From Chryseobacterium luquanense (GTDB lineage: Bacteria; Bacteroidota; Bacteroidia; Flavobacteriales; Weeksellaceae): DNA of 64,000 nt. The stretch covers positions 62,001 through 126,000 of the forward strand of contig NZ_JAOVZV010000010.1 of NCBI RefSeq assembly GCF_026460945.1, given 5' to 3'. The notes beneath the pieces were generated by a model that was not told where the DNA came from, ran no database searches, and saw nothing but the letters and a program-made list of their open reading frames with translations. This document shows positions 24,570-32,301 of this stretch, piece after piece. How positions within the stretch are numbered: position 1 is the stretch's first letter; every line of letters starts with the position of its first letter. The position numbers and the translations under genes were made by a program.

Positions 24570-25301
24570 ATGAGAAATTTAATCTCTTTTTTTTCTAAAG
24601 CTTTCTTTATCTTTTTGTCTGTCTGTTTACATGCACAGGAAGATAAAGGAATTGTTGCAAAAATTGAGAAAAATGTAATAGAGAAGCAGCTTTTAGTTAA
24701 AGCGGTTGTTACTAATAATTCTTCCATTTATAGGGAGCTCAATTATCTCTTGGTCGCTATTAAAAAAGGCAGCAACGGAAATCTTTCAAATAATAAACAA
24801 AGCGGAAAGTTTTCTATAAACCCTAATGAAACCAAATCCTTATCCGAACTCAGCGTAAATCTTGATAAAAATGATGCTTTGAAAGCTTATTTATATATAA
24901 GAGATGAAGAAAATCAAAAGCTTATTTCGAAAGACAGTCTTGAGATTAATCAGAATTTTCTAAAAAATAAAATTGCAAAAGTAGAAAGCGATGTCGTTTT
25001 TGAATTGCGTGGTCTCACCATTGACGAAACAAAAACAAAAGTTGGCAAAGACTTTTACGATCAGTTTTACATTCAGTATAATCAGCTTCCTGAAAAGAGC
25101 AGTTCTGCAATCAAAATTACAGAATTGCCGACGAGAGGTACAAGCGGACAGATTACTATCGAAATTGATGATAAAATTATCTACGATTTTGTAACCAATC
25201 CCAGCGAAGAATTTATTACTGAGCAGGTTTTTAATTCTCTCAGATATATTAAAGAATTTACAGCGAGCAAAAATCTTGTGAAAAATGAATTTATCTACTA
25301 A
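24570..25301 (+). CDS. csgE: CsgH-CsgE fusion curli chaperone
   Basis: A 243-residue periplasmic protein with signal peptide MRNLISFFSKAFFIFLSVCL. It has two parts. Residues about 27-125 form a beta-sandwich-like CsgH domain: LVKAVVTNNSSIYRELNYLL, QSGKFSINPNETKSLSELSV. CsgH proteins inhibit premature amyloid formation in other bacteria. Residues about 140-240 are CsgE: LRGLTIDETKTKVGKDFYDQ, ITIEIDDKIIYDFVTNPSEE and FNSLRYIKEF, aligning with E. coli CsgE (129 residues), the capping factor that directs curlins to the CsgG pore. The fusion nearly doubles the usual CsgE length. It starts 10 bases after csgB and ends 11 bases before csgF. Confidence 0.85.
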   Translation: MRNLISFFSKAFFIFLSVCLHAQEDKGIVAKIEKNVIEKQLLVKAVVTNNSSIYRELNYLLVAIKKGSNGNLSNNKQSGKFSINPNETKSLSELSVNLDKNDALKAYLYIRDEENQKLISKDSLEINQNFLKNKIAKVESDVVFELRGLTIDETKTKVGKDFYDQFYIQYNQLPEKSSSAIKITELPTRGTSGQITIEIDDKIIYDFVTNPSEEFITEQVFNSLRYIKEFTASKNLVKNEFIY

Positions 25302-25312
25302 AACTAACTACC

Positions 25313-25720
25313 ATGAAAACCATAGCAATTTTTTTAATTTTCTTATCAGGAACTTACCTGATAAAGTCACAACAATTGGTCTATAAACCCATCAATCCGG
25401 CTTTTGGTGGAGATACCTTTAATTATCAGTGGCTATTAAGCTCAGCGAGTGCTCAAAATCAGTTTGACGATAACAAAGGCGCTAATCTGTTGGGTAACTC
25501 CAGTTCCTTAGATAGTTTTACTCAAAGTCTTAATCGGCAGGTTTTGAGCCAGCTTTCTTCAAAACTTTTTCAGGATCAGTTTGGAAGTGGAGGAGTACAG
25601 CCGGGAAATTATCTTTTTGGTTCCCTTTACCTGCAGGTTACTGCAACATCACAGGGAACTATGATCAGTATCTTGGATACAAATACGGGAGAACAATCTG
25701 AGATTGTGATTCCAAAATAA
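25313..25720 (+). CDS. csgF: Curli assembly protein CsgF
   Basis: A 135-residue secreted protein of normal CsgF length (E. coli 138). After the signal peptide (MKTIAIFLIFLSGTYLIKSQ) comes the conserved N-terminal segment LVYKPINPAFGGDTFNYQWL followed by LSSASAQN, which in E. coli CsgF inserts into the CsgG pore and forms a second constriction. The C-terminal region (LYLQVTATSQGTMISILDTN) is the beta-rich part that links pore and nucleator. It sits between csgE and csgG, as in other curli operons. Confidence 0.95.
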   Translation: MKTIAIFLIFLSGTYLIKSQQLVYKPINPAFGGDTFNYQWLLSSASAQNQFDDNKGANLLGNSSSLDSFTQSLNRQVLSQLSSKLFQDQFGSGGVQPGNYLFGSLYLQVTATSQGTMISILDTNTGEQSEIVIPK

Positions 25721-25739
25721 AAAAACTAAAAACTATACC

Positions 25740-27107
25740 ATGAGATTTTTTTTAACTATCAGAATTATATTCTGTATGCTCTTATTGTATGCCCTACAAT
25801 CGTGTGGAACCGCAATGAGTTTTACTTCTAATAAAGAGGTCTCAACGATGGGTGAGATTACGACTCACACCACAGAACTGCGAAATTTACCGTTACCTAA
25901 AGAGAAAGTTGTCATAGGTGTTTATAAGTTCCGGGATCAAACCGGGCAATATAAACCTTCTGAAAACGGAGCAAACTGGAGTACCGCAGTACCACAAGGT
26001 ACAACTACCATTCTTATTAAAGCTTTGGAAGACAGCAGATGGTTTAAACCCATCGAAAGAGAAAATATTGCCAATCTTCTTAATGAAAGACAGATTATTC
26101 GATCTACAAGACAGGAATATTTAAAGGATGCAGATAAGAATAGTCAAAATTTACCACCTTTATTGTACGCAGGAATGCTTTTGGAGGGTGGAGTGATTTC
26201 TTACGACAGCAACGTGATGACAGGCGGAATTGGAGCAAGATATTTTGGAATCGGGGCTTCGTCACAATACAGACAAGATAGAATTACAATTTATCTTCGT
26301 GCAGTTTCTACTTTAAATGGAGAAATTCTAAAAACTGTTTATGTTTCTAAAACCATCCTTTCTACAAGTGTAAACGGAAGCTTCTTTAAATATATCGATA
26401 CTGAAAGATTGATGGAAGCTGAGGTTGGTTTCACTCAAAACGAGCCAATTCAGCTGGCTGTAACAGATGCAATCGAAAAAGCGGTTAAATCATTAATTAT
26501 TGAAGGGATAAAAGATAATATTTGGGGGAAATCATTAGGTGATCCTGCAAATTATCAAAAAATTGTAGATGATTATGATTTGGAAGCTCAGAAAAATACC
26601 AACAGACAGATTGGGAATATTTATGCAACTGCAGAAAGATCAAAATTTTCTTTATTTGGTCAAGTTGAAGGTAATCAGGTGAGAAATGATTATGTAAATC
26701 CAGTTGCCCAGTTTGGTTTAAAAGGTGGAGTAAAATATTTTTTCGATAAAAATTTCAATGTAGAATTAAGCGCATCAGCTTACAGATTAGAAAATCAGGG
26801 AATTCTAAGACGTACTTTCATTTCTCCCGAACTTAATTTAGAATATTTTCTTTTACCAAAATATAAATTTTCCCCATTTATTTATGCCGGAGTTGGTGGT
26901 ATGTTTTCTACTGAAGATGTAAAATACAAATCGCAATTCGGAGGTGGTTTTGAATATCTGGCTTTTAAAAACCTTGGAGTGAGAATTTCTTCTCAATATG
27001 ATATTGGGTTTTCAGATGATTGGGATCTTCTCAAAAACGGAAAAAGAAATGATCATGCATTGAGATTTGGTTTAGGTCTAAACCTTTATTTTGGCAATAA
27101 AAACTAA
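25740..27107 (+). CDS. csgG: CsgG curli secretion pore lipoprotein with extra C-terminal barrel-like domain
   Basis: A 455-residue outer-membrane lipoprotein; the lipobox ends at C22 (LLYALQSCG). Residues about 50-285 match E. coli CsgG: VVIGVYKFRDQTGQYKP, then NWSTAVPQGTTT, LEDSRWFKPIERENIANLLN, ERQIIR and YAGMLLEGGVISYDSN. N79-W80 align with the pore-constriction N55-F56 of E. coli, an aromatic swap. E. coli CsgG has 277 residues; here about 165 extra residues follow, with alternating beta-strands (VAQFGLKGGVKYFFDKNFNV ... HALRFGLGLNLYFGNKN, ends only) like small outer-membrane barrels of the OMP_b-brl type. The extra domain may anchor the pore or dock partners. It ends 5 bases before the next gene. 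Confidence 0.93.
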   Translation: MRFFLTIRIIFCMLLLYALQSCGTAMSFTSNKEVSTMGEITTHTTELRNLPLPKEKVVIGVYKFRDQTGQYKPSENGANWSTAVPQGTTTILIKALEDSRWFKPIERENIANLLNERQIIRSTRQEYLKDADKNSQNLPPLLYAGMLLEGGVISYDSNVMTGGIGARYFGIGASSQYRQDRITIYLRAVSTLNGEILKTVYVSKTILSTSVNGSFFKYIDTERLMEAEVGFTQNEPIQLAVTDAIEKAVKSLIIEGIKDNIWGKSLGDPANYQKIVDDYDLEAQKNTNRQIGNIYATAERSKFSLFGQVEGNQVRNDYVNPVAQFGLKGGVKYFFDKNFNVELSASAYRLENQGILRRTFISPELNLEYFLLPKYKFSPFIYAGVGGMFSTEDVKYKSQFGGGFEYLAFKNLGVRISSQYDIGFSDDWDLLKNGKRNDHALRFGLGLNLYFGNKN

Positions 27108-27112
27108 TAATT

Positions 27113-28618
27113 ATGAAAACTTTTATAAAAATATTTACCCTTTTCGTTTTACTTTTCATGTTAGGATCGTGCAACGAAGAATTGGTAGAGCAGTCGCAAA
27201 CAGGGGTTCTTAAAGGTAAAGTTGTGAAAAAAGGCACCAATGAACCGATACCCAATGCGAAAGTAATCACAACGCCGAGTACACAAACCGTATTTAGTGA
27301 TAAAGATGGGTTATTCGAAATAAAAAATATTCCATTAGGAAATTATTCTGTAAAAGCTGAATTGTCGGGATATGTTGCCAATTTTCAGGCAGTAAATATT
27401 CAGGGCGAAAATCAAACCGTGACTGTAGTTTTTGAGATGAGTGATGATGATTCTCTCAATTCACCACCTACAACTCCTGTTTTGTTGAGCCCGATTGACA
27501 ACGCTTTAAATCAACCTTTGAATGTTGAATTAAAATGGAATTCTACTGATCCCGATACTTCTGATGTTTTAAAATACAGATTAATTGTTAAAAATAATAT
27601 CAATACCAATGTTGTTGAGGTAAATGATCTTACCGCAAAAAATTATACACTGAATAATTTACAGTATGGAGTAAGCTACTTTTGGCAGGTTGCTGTTTCA
27701 GACGGTATTCATCCTGAAGTTTTGAGTGCTGTATTCAAATTTACAACCAGTACGGTTCCTTCAAACCGTTTTCATTATGTACAAAAACAAAACGGTAATC
27801 TTACAATCATTTCTAGTGATAGCCAGGGAAACTATTTTCAGTTTACACAAACCATGTACAACAGCTGGAGACCGAGAAAAAACAATAATGCAGGCTTAGT
27901 CGCATTTTTAAGAACTGAAGGTGGTGGAACTCATATTTACACTGCAAACCCGGATGGTTCAAATCCATTTAAAGTAACACAAATTCCGGTTTCAGGATTT
28001 AATAATTATGAAATGGATTTTGCATGGAGCACGAATGGAAATACTTTGATTTATTCCAACTTCGATAAATTATATAGAATTAATAAAGATGGAAGCGGAC
28101 AACAATTATTGTACACAACACCCGATGGAAGCTTGATTACAGAATGTGATTGGAGCTATGATAACAGTAAAATCGCATTAAAAACCAATAATTACAACGG
28201 GTATAATGTTAAAATTTTCATCATCGATATGCTTGGAAATGTGACGAAAAATATTGTAACCGGAGGTTCCGGAGCTGCAGGAGGATTGAATTTTTCTGTT
28301 GACGGACAAAAATTATTATACACAAGAGATGTTTCCGGGTATCAGGATTCAAATTACCGACAGCTCGATTCCCGAATTTTTATCTATAATTTAATAACAA
28401 ATGCAATTCTGGATGTTTCTGCAGAAAGCGATAAACCTACAGGAACCAATGATCTGGATCCGAGGTTTTCGCCAAATGATTCGCAGATTATTCTGATGAA
28501 TACTTCCAATGATAATATTTCACAAAAAAACGTAGTAGTTATTGACTTGAATACTTCAATGATTGATTTTGTTCGAACCACACTTTTCACCAACGCCGAA
28601 ATGCCGGATTACGAATAA
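27113..28618 (+). CDS. Propeller lipoprotein at the end of the csg operon
   Basis: A 501-residue lipoprotein (lipobox at C20 in MLGSCNEEL). Residues 31-108 form a carboxypeptidase-regulatory-like beta-sandwich (LKGKVVKKGTNEPIPNAKVI, then DGLFEIKNIPLGNYSVKAEL). Residues about 118-212 are fibronectin III-like (WNSTDPDTSDVLKYRLIVKN, GVSYFWQVAVSDG). From 220 to the end there are TolB/PD40-type propeller blades: FAWSTNGNTLIYSN, CDWSYDNSKIALKTN, LNFSVDGQKLLYTRD and PRFSPNDSQIILMN. Five bases from csgG, it is clearly part of the operon, but E. coli has no counterpart. A role in curlin capture or fibre anchoring at the surface is inference from position only. Confidence 0.8.
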   Translation: MKTFIKIFTLFVLLFMLGSCNEELVEQSQTGVLKGKVVKKGTNEPIPNAKVITTPSTQTVFSDKDGLFEIKNIPLGNYSVKAELSGYVANFQAVNIQGENQTVTVVFEMSDDDSLNSPPTTPVLLSPIDNALNQPLNVELKWNSTDPDTSDVLKYRLIVKNNINTNVVEVNDLTAKNYTLNNLQYGVSYFWQVAVSDGIHPEVLSAVFKFTTSTVPSNRFHYVQKQNGNLTIISSDSQGNYFQFTQTMYNSWRPRKNNNAGLVAFLRTEGGGTHIYTANPDGSNPFKVTQIPVSGFNNYEMDFAWSTNGNTLIYSNFDKLYRINKDGSGQQLLYTTPDGSLITECDWSYDNSKIALKTNNYNGYNVKIFIIDMLGNVTKNIVTGGSGAAGGLNFSVDGQKLLYTRDVSGYQDSNYRQLDSRIFIYNLITNAILDVSAESDKPTGTNDLDPRFSPNDSQIILMNTSNDNISQKNVVVIDLNTSMIDFVRTTLFTNAEMPDYE

Positions 28619-28633
28619 GATAATTGACAAATA

Positions 28634-28700
28634 GTTCTCGCAGATTTTAAATTTTTATTGGAATTAAAATCTGCTAAATCAAAAAAATCTGCGAGAATTT
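28634..28700. repeat. CTCGCAGAT-family repeat in inverted arrangement
   Basis: GTTCTCGCAGATTTTAA (28634-28650) and AAAAATCTGCGAGAATTT (near 28683-28700) are inverted copies, with a further AAAATCTGCTAAATC between. It lies just after the csg operon and could fold into a long hairpin. Confidence 0.6.
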
Positions 28701-28847
28701 AAAAGAAAGTAAAATTTATATCATCTTTAGATTAAAATTAAACATTGCAATTAATAACAGATAATCAGAAAATGAATAATCAGTTCAAATATTCATATTA
28801 ATTTTGTAAACTTTTGCCTCGAATTTTTTCCATGATTTACGGCAAAA

Positions 28848-28885
28848 AAGAAATCTAAACCTTTTGAGTTTAGATTTCTTTTGTT
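28848..28885. terminator. Bidirectional terminator between csg operon and LuxR-type gene
   Basis: AAGAAATCTAAAC (28848-28860) pairs with GTTTAGATTTCTT (28868-28880), a perfect 13-bp stem followed by T-run. It separates convergent transcripts. Confidence 0.92.
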
Positions 28886-28903
28886 TTTTAAAGCTTAAAT
28901 TTT

Positions 28904-29551
28904 TTAGTTGAAAATGTTATTCTCCAAAGCATATTTTACCACACCTACCGAATTTTTCACATTCAGTTTTAAAAGAATTCTTTTTCTGTGAGTTTCTACA
29001 GTATTAATGCTGATAAAAAGTCCTTCGCTGATGTCTTTACTGCTCAATCCGTCGCAGATAAGTTTTAAAATTTCCATTTCGCGTTTGGTTAAAGGATCTT
29101 TAATGTGAGAATTTTGTTTTTCCTGCTCATGACTGATATAATTAATCATCATTTCTTTCGCATATTCACAAATGTATATTTCATTTAAAAGTAATGATTG
29201 AATTGATTTTAAAAATTCTGCGTAAGAACTGTTTTTGTCGAGATAACTTTTAATACCCTTATTAAAAAGCTTTCTGATCGTTGCGACATCAAAAGAATTT
29301 CCGATGATAATAATCTTGATATTTTTGTTCTCAACGAGAATTTTTTCTACACAAGAATACATTTCGGTAAGAACCAAAATACCGGAGCTAATCATTAAAA
29401 ATTCAGGGGGATTGTTTTTGATGTGCTCAGATAGATTTTTGTACGAATTAAAAATTTCAATTGAGCTAAAAATTTTGTCTTGAACAAGTAGTTTTGATAA
29501 ACCTTCTGCATACAGCAGCGGCTCATCAAAGATGGTTAATTTAGGCTTCAT
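28904..29551 (-). CDS. LuxR/NarL-type regulator with degenerate receiver, candidate curli regulator
   Basis: A 215-residue protein with a receiver-like domain (residues about 4-120) and a LuxR helix-turn-helix (about 148-212: LTKREMEILKLICDGLSSKD, then TVETHRKRILLKLNVKNSVG). The receiver keeps the acidic D9-E10 pair and K106 (YLDKNSS), but the phosphorylation site in PEFLMISSGIL is Ser (S55) instead of Asp. No kinase gene is adjacent. E. coli CsgD, the master curli activator, is also a LuxR-type protein with a non-canonical receiver, so this convergent neighbour of the csg genes is a fair candidate for that job here. This is inference from architecture and location. Confidence 0.85.
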   Translation of the reverse strand: MKPKLTIFDEPLLYAEGLSKLLVQDKIFSSIEIFNSYKNLSEHIKNNPPEFLMISSGILVLTEMYSCVEKILVENKNIKIIIIGNSFDVATIRKLFNKGIKSYLDKNSSYAEFLKSIQSLLLNEIYICEYAKEMMINYISHEQEKQNSHIKDPLTKREMEILKLICDGLSSKDISEGLFISINTVETHRKRILLKLNVKNSVGVVKYALENNIFN

Positions 29552-29974
29552 CAGGTTTAGTTTTCAGTATATAAATATAGGGAAAATTATCGAATTTCAG
29601 ACTGAATATTCTGTTTATTTGTGATTTTAATTAAAATAATCCATGTTTTTATGAAAAAACAATAATTCTGAAATTTTTATATCACTTTAAATTGAATTTT
29701 TATTTTTATTTATAGTTTTAAAAATGTTAAATATGTTTATAACAGGGAGTTAACAGAGGTTTTATTTGATATTTCTAAGGAATTTACTACTCAAGTAGGG
29801 AATTGTATTTTTGATGATAAAAAATTTTTCTCAAAAATAAATATGTGCTATCTGAAGTTAATATGGATAGGGTAGAATGTGTAAAGAAATTGAAATTTTA
29901 AGCTAAAAAAAGAAAATTTTTTTCTAATTTTAAATATAAATCTTGATTATTTTCTAAAATTTACCCATTTTACA
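29552..29974. other. 423-base AT-rich intergenic region
   Basis: It separates the regulator gene from the rng terminator and has no credible reading frame. It must hold the regulator's promoter. One possible site is CTACTCAAGTAG (29787-29798), arms CTAC/GTAG, about 240 bases upstream of the regulator start. Nothing else stands out. Confidence 0.4.
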
Positions 29975-30001
29975 TAAAAAAAGCCTCCAAATCTGGAGGC
30001 T
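29975..30001 (-). terminator. Terminator of the rng gene
   Basis: AGCCTCCA (29982-29989) and TGGAGGCT (29994-30001) form an 8-bp stem with a 4-base loop; on the reverse strand seven T follow. Confidence 0.93.
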
Positions 30002-30014
30002 GTAAAATGTTTTT

Positions 30015-31577
30015 TTAATTAGAATATCCACTCAATTCTTCTTTTTTAGAATTGTAGATTTTGTATTCTAAATACTTGAAAGAATCCCTTGGGATAATGG
30101 TTACCCACTTTTTATACTTCAAAAACCATTTCATCTGTATGCTTTTGATTCCTTTGGTAAGGAAAGCTTCTACGAAAGGATGTACATGCAGGTAAAGTTT
30201 TCCTTTATCACCTTTTTGCATAATGGTTCTGATGGTGTCTTCCATTTTCTCAACAACGACTATTGGAGCTACAATTTCTCCGTCTTTGTTGGGGTTTTCT
30301 TCTTTTGTGTCGATCTGTTTTTCCGGACGGTTTCTCTGTCTTGTGATTTGTATCAAACCAAATTTACTTGGTGGTAAAATCTTGTGACGGGCTTTGTCTC
30401 GGCTCATTTCGTTTCTGAAATGTTCATAAAGATCTTTTCTGTGATCGGGGTTGGTCATGTCGATAAAATCTACAACAATGATTCCGCCCATATCGCGAAG
30501 ACGCAATTGTCTTGCTATTTCTGTAGCTGCCATTTTGTTCACATTCAATGCGTGTTCTTTATTGGCAGTGTTTCCGGTGGTAATGTTATTACCGGAGTTG
30601 ACGTCGATTACGTGAAGTGCTTCTGTGTGTTCTATTACCAAATAAGCACCTTTTGAACTGGGAATATTTACATGTTTTCCGAAGCTTTGTTTAAGCTGTT
30701 TCTCAACATTATAATATTCGAGAAGAGGAATGTGGGAGTCATAAAACTGAACGATATTTTTACGTTCCGGAGCTATTACTTCCAGATAATTTTTCATTTC
30801 GTCTACCATTTGCTCGTCATCGCAAAAGACATTTACAAAATCCTGATTGAAGTTATCTCTCAAAATAGACGATGCTTTATCGTCTTCACTTAGGACTTTA
30901 GAAGGTACTTTATTTTTTTGAATATTCTTAAAAGTATTCTCCCATTTTTGAATCAATTGATTCATATCATTGTGAAGATCAGCTACTTTCTTGCCTTCTG
31001 CCACAGTTCTGATGATGACGCCGAAACCTTCCGGTTTTATACTGTCAATCAATGTGCGAAGTCTTACTTTTTCTTCAGAACTGCTTATTTTTTTTGAGAT
31101 GGATACTTTATTGTCGAAAGGTATCAAAACCAAAAAACGTCCTGTTAAAGAAATTTGAGTAGAAATTCTCGGTCCTTTTGTGGAGATTGGCTCCTTAGTA
31201 ATTTGTAATAAAACGATATCATCTTTGGCGATGATCTTATCTACGGTTCCGTTTTTGTCGATTTCAGGCTGAATTTCAAAATTTTTCAGACCTGAAGATG
31301 TTTGTTTATTGGAAACCGAATCTTTTAAAAATTTTCGATAAGTAAGATATTGCGGTCCCAAATCCTGATAATGCAGAAAGGCATCTTTATCGTAACCGAT
31401 ATTTACAAATGCTGCATTAAGATTAGGAGCAAGTTTTTTTACTTTTCCTATAAACAAATCACCGACTACAAAATCATTTTTGTCTTCTTCCTCATGAAGT
31501 TCACATAGTCTACCGTCTTCCAGTAAAGCAATCTTTGTGAGATCACCTTCGTGTGAAACTATTAGTTCTTTCTTCAT
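30015..31577 (-). CDS. rng: Ribonuclease E/G family endoribonuclease
   Basis: A 520-residue endoribonuclease of RNase G size, lacking the long C-terminal scaffold of RNase E. It acts in rRNA maturation and mRNA decay. Residues about 36-135 hold the S1 RNA-binding domain (VVGDLFIGKVKKLAPNLNAA, AFVNIGYDKDAFLHYQDL). The 5'-sensor part includes GFGVIIRTVAEGK. The DNase I-like core carries the magnesium-binding aspartates D325 (LHVIDVNSG) and D370 (IIVVDFIDM). The zinc-link cysteine motif CPxCxGxG of E. coli RNase E/G (residues about 400) is not visible; the region reads KFGLIQITRQRNRPE without cysteines, common in Bacteroidota. A basic 29-residue ribosomal-type gene and an HU gene lie upstream. 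Confidence 0.93.
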   Translation of the reverse strand: MKKELIVSHEGDLTKIALLEDGRLCELHEEEDKNDFVVGDLFIGKVKKLAPNLNAAFVNIGYDKDAFLHYQDLGPQYLTYRKFLKDSVSNKQTSSGLKNFEIQPEIDKNGTVDKIIAKDDIVLLQITKEPISTKGPRISTQISLTGRFLVLIPFDNKVSISKKISSSEEKVRLRTLIDSIKPEGFGVIIRTVAEGKKVADLHNDMNQLIQKWENTFKNIQKNKVPSKVLSEDDKASSILRDNFNQDFVNVFCDDEQMVDEMKNYLEVIAPERKNIVQFYDSHIPLLEYYNVEKQLKQSFGKHVNIPSSKGAYLVIEHTEALHVIDVNSGNNITTGNTANKEHALNVNKMAATEIARQLRLRDMGGIIVVDFIDMTNPDHRKDLYEHFRNEMSRDKARHKILPPSKFGLIQITRQRNRPEKQIDTKEENPNKDGEIVAPIVVVEKMEDTIRTIMQKGDKGKLYLHVHPFVEAFLTKGIKSIQMKWFLKYKKWVTIIPRDSFKYLEYKIYNSKKEELSGYSN

Positions 31578-31736
31578 TTTTAAAATTAAAGATAAAAAGA
31601 TTGATGATGATATTTGAGGGTATGATTGCTCATTATTCTCAAATTTTTACTTGTTTACATAACAAAATATAGTCGGTGAGCATTAAAAAATTTAAAAATC
31701 ACCAACTATATTATATATTAAAAATCCCGAAGGAGA

Positions 31737-31826
31737 TTATTTTTTCTTATGTCTGTTCGCTCTTCTTCTCTTCTTTCTTTTGTGTGTTGCAACCTTGTGT
31801 CTTTTTCTTTTCTTTCCGCTTGGCAT
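31737..31826 (-). CDS. 29-residue highly basic ribosomal-type peptide
   Basis: The peptide begins MPSGKKRKRHKVATHKRKKR and ends RRANRHKKK; about two thirds of the residues are K, R or H. It has an ATG and stop in frame and the next gene downstream is rng, 160 bases away. Very similar short ORFs occur at this place in other Bacteroidota as I recall, and a tiny basic protein of this style would be expected in the ribosome (THX-like small-subunit peptides are comparable in size). The exact ribosomal identity is uncertain. It is too short for most gene finders. Confidence 0.75.
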   Translation of the reverse strand: MPSGKKRKRHKVATHKRKKRRRANRHKKK

Positions 31827-31870
31827 AATGTTAAATTTTTAGTAACTAGTTAATATTAATTAATTTCTCT

Positions 31871-32161
31871 TTATTTTACTGCAACTTTAGTTTTCACTTT
31901 CTCCACAAAAGATTTTGATGGCTTGAAAGCAGGAATATTGTGTGCAGGAATTTCTATTGCAGTGTTCTTAGAGATGTTTCTTCCCGTTTTTGCTGCTCTT
32001 GTTTTTACGATGAAAGATCCAAAACCTCTTAGATAAACGTTATCTCCATTGTACATAGAAGTTCTGATCTCCTGCATAAAAGCTTCTACAACTTTCTGTG
32101 TTTCATTCTTTTCGGTCCCCAATTTATTTGAGATGGTGTTTACCAATTCTGCCTTTGTCAT
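31871..32161 (-). CDS. HU family DNA-binding protein
   Basis: A 96-residue nucleoid protein of the HU/IHF family. It starts MTKAELVNTISNKLGTEKNE and has the DNA-binding arm around GFGSFIVKTRAAKTGRNIS, KNTAIEIPAHNIPAFKPS, with the conserved proline in IPAHNIPAFKPS. The protein bends DNA and compacts the nucleoid. An ATG at 32161 with a TAAATTTG element 31 bases upstream fits. It is upstream of the basic peptide and rng and may be co-transcribed with them. Confidence 0.95.
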   Translation of the reverse strand: MTKAELVNTISNKLGTEKNETQKVVEAFMQEIRTSMYNGDNVYLRGFGSFIVKTRAAKTGRNISKNTAIEIPAHNIPAFKPSKSFVEKVKTKVAVK

Positions 32162-32191
32162 TTCCTTTGTAAATTTTAAATTTTAGGTGTG

Positions 32192-32199
32192 CAAATTTA
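32192..32199 (-). promoter_or_regulatory. TAnnTTTG -7 element for the HU gene
   Basis: The reverse strand reads TAAATTTG, about 30 bases upstream of the HU start at 32161. Confidence 0.5.
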
Positions 32200-32301
32200 G
32201 TAAAAAAAAAGGAATAGTAGCGAATTCACACAAAAAATATTTTGCATAAACTACTGACAATTTTATGTTTAGTATAAACTACCGCTAAAATGACGTGATT
32301 T

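Noticed and set aside
28799..28885. Possible small RNA: TAATTTTG element followed by a terminator
   Set aside because: The terminator is explained by the convergent genes and no -33 element or conserved fold was seen; kept only as a remote possibility.
29787..29798. CTACTCAAGTAG as a LuxR-type operator
   Set aside because: Only 4-bp arms, about 240 bases from the regulator start, and no second copy near the csg promoters.
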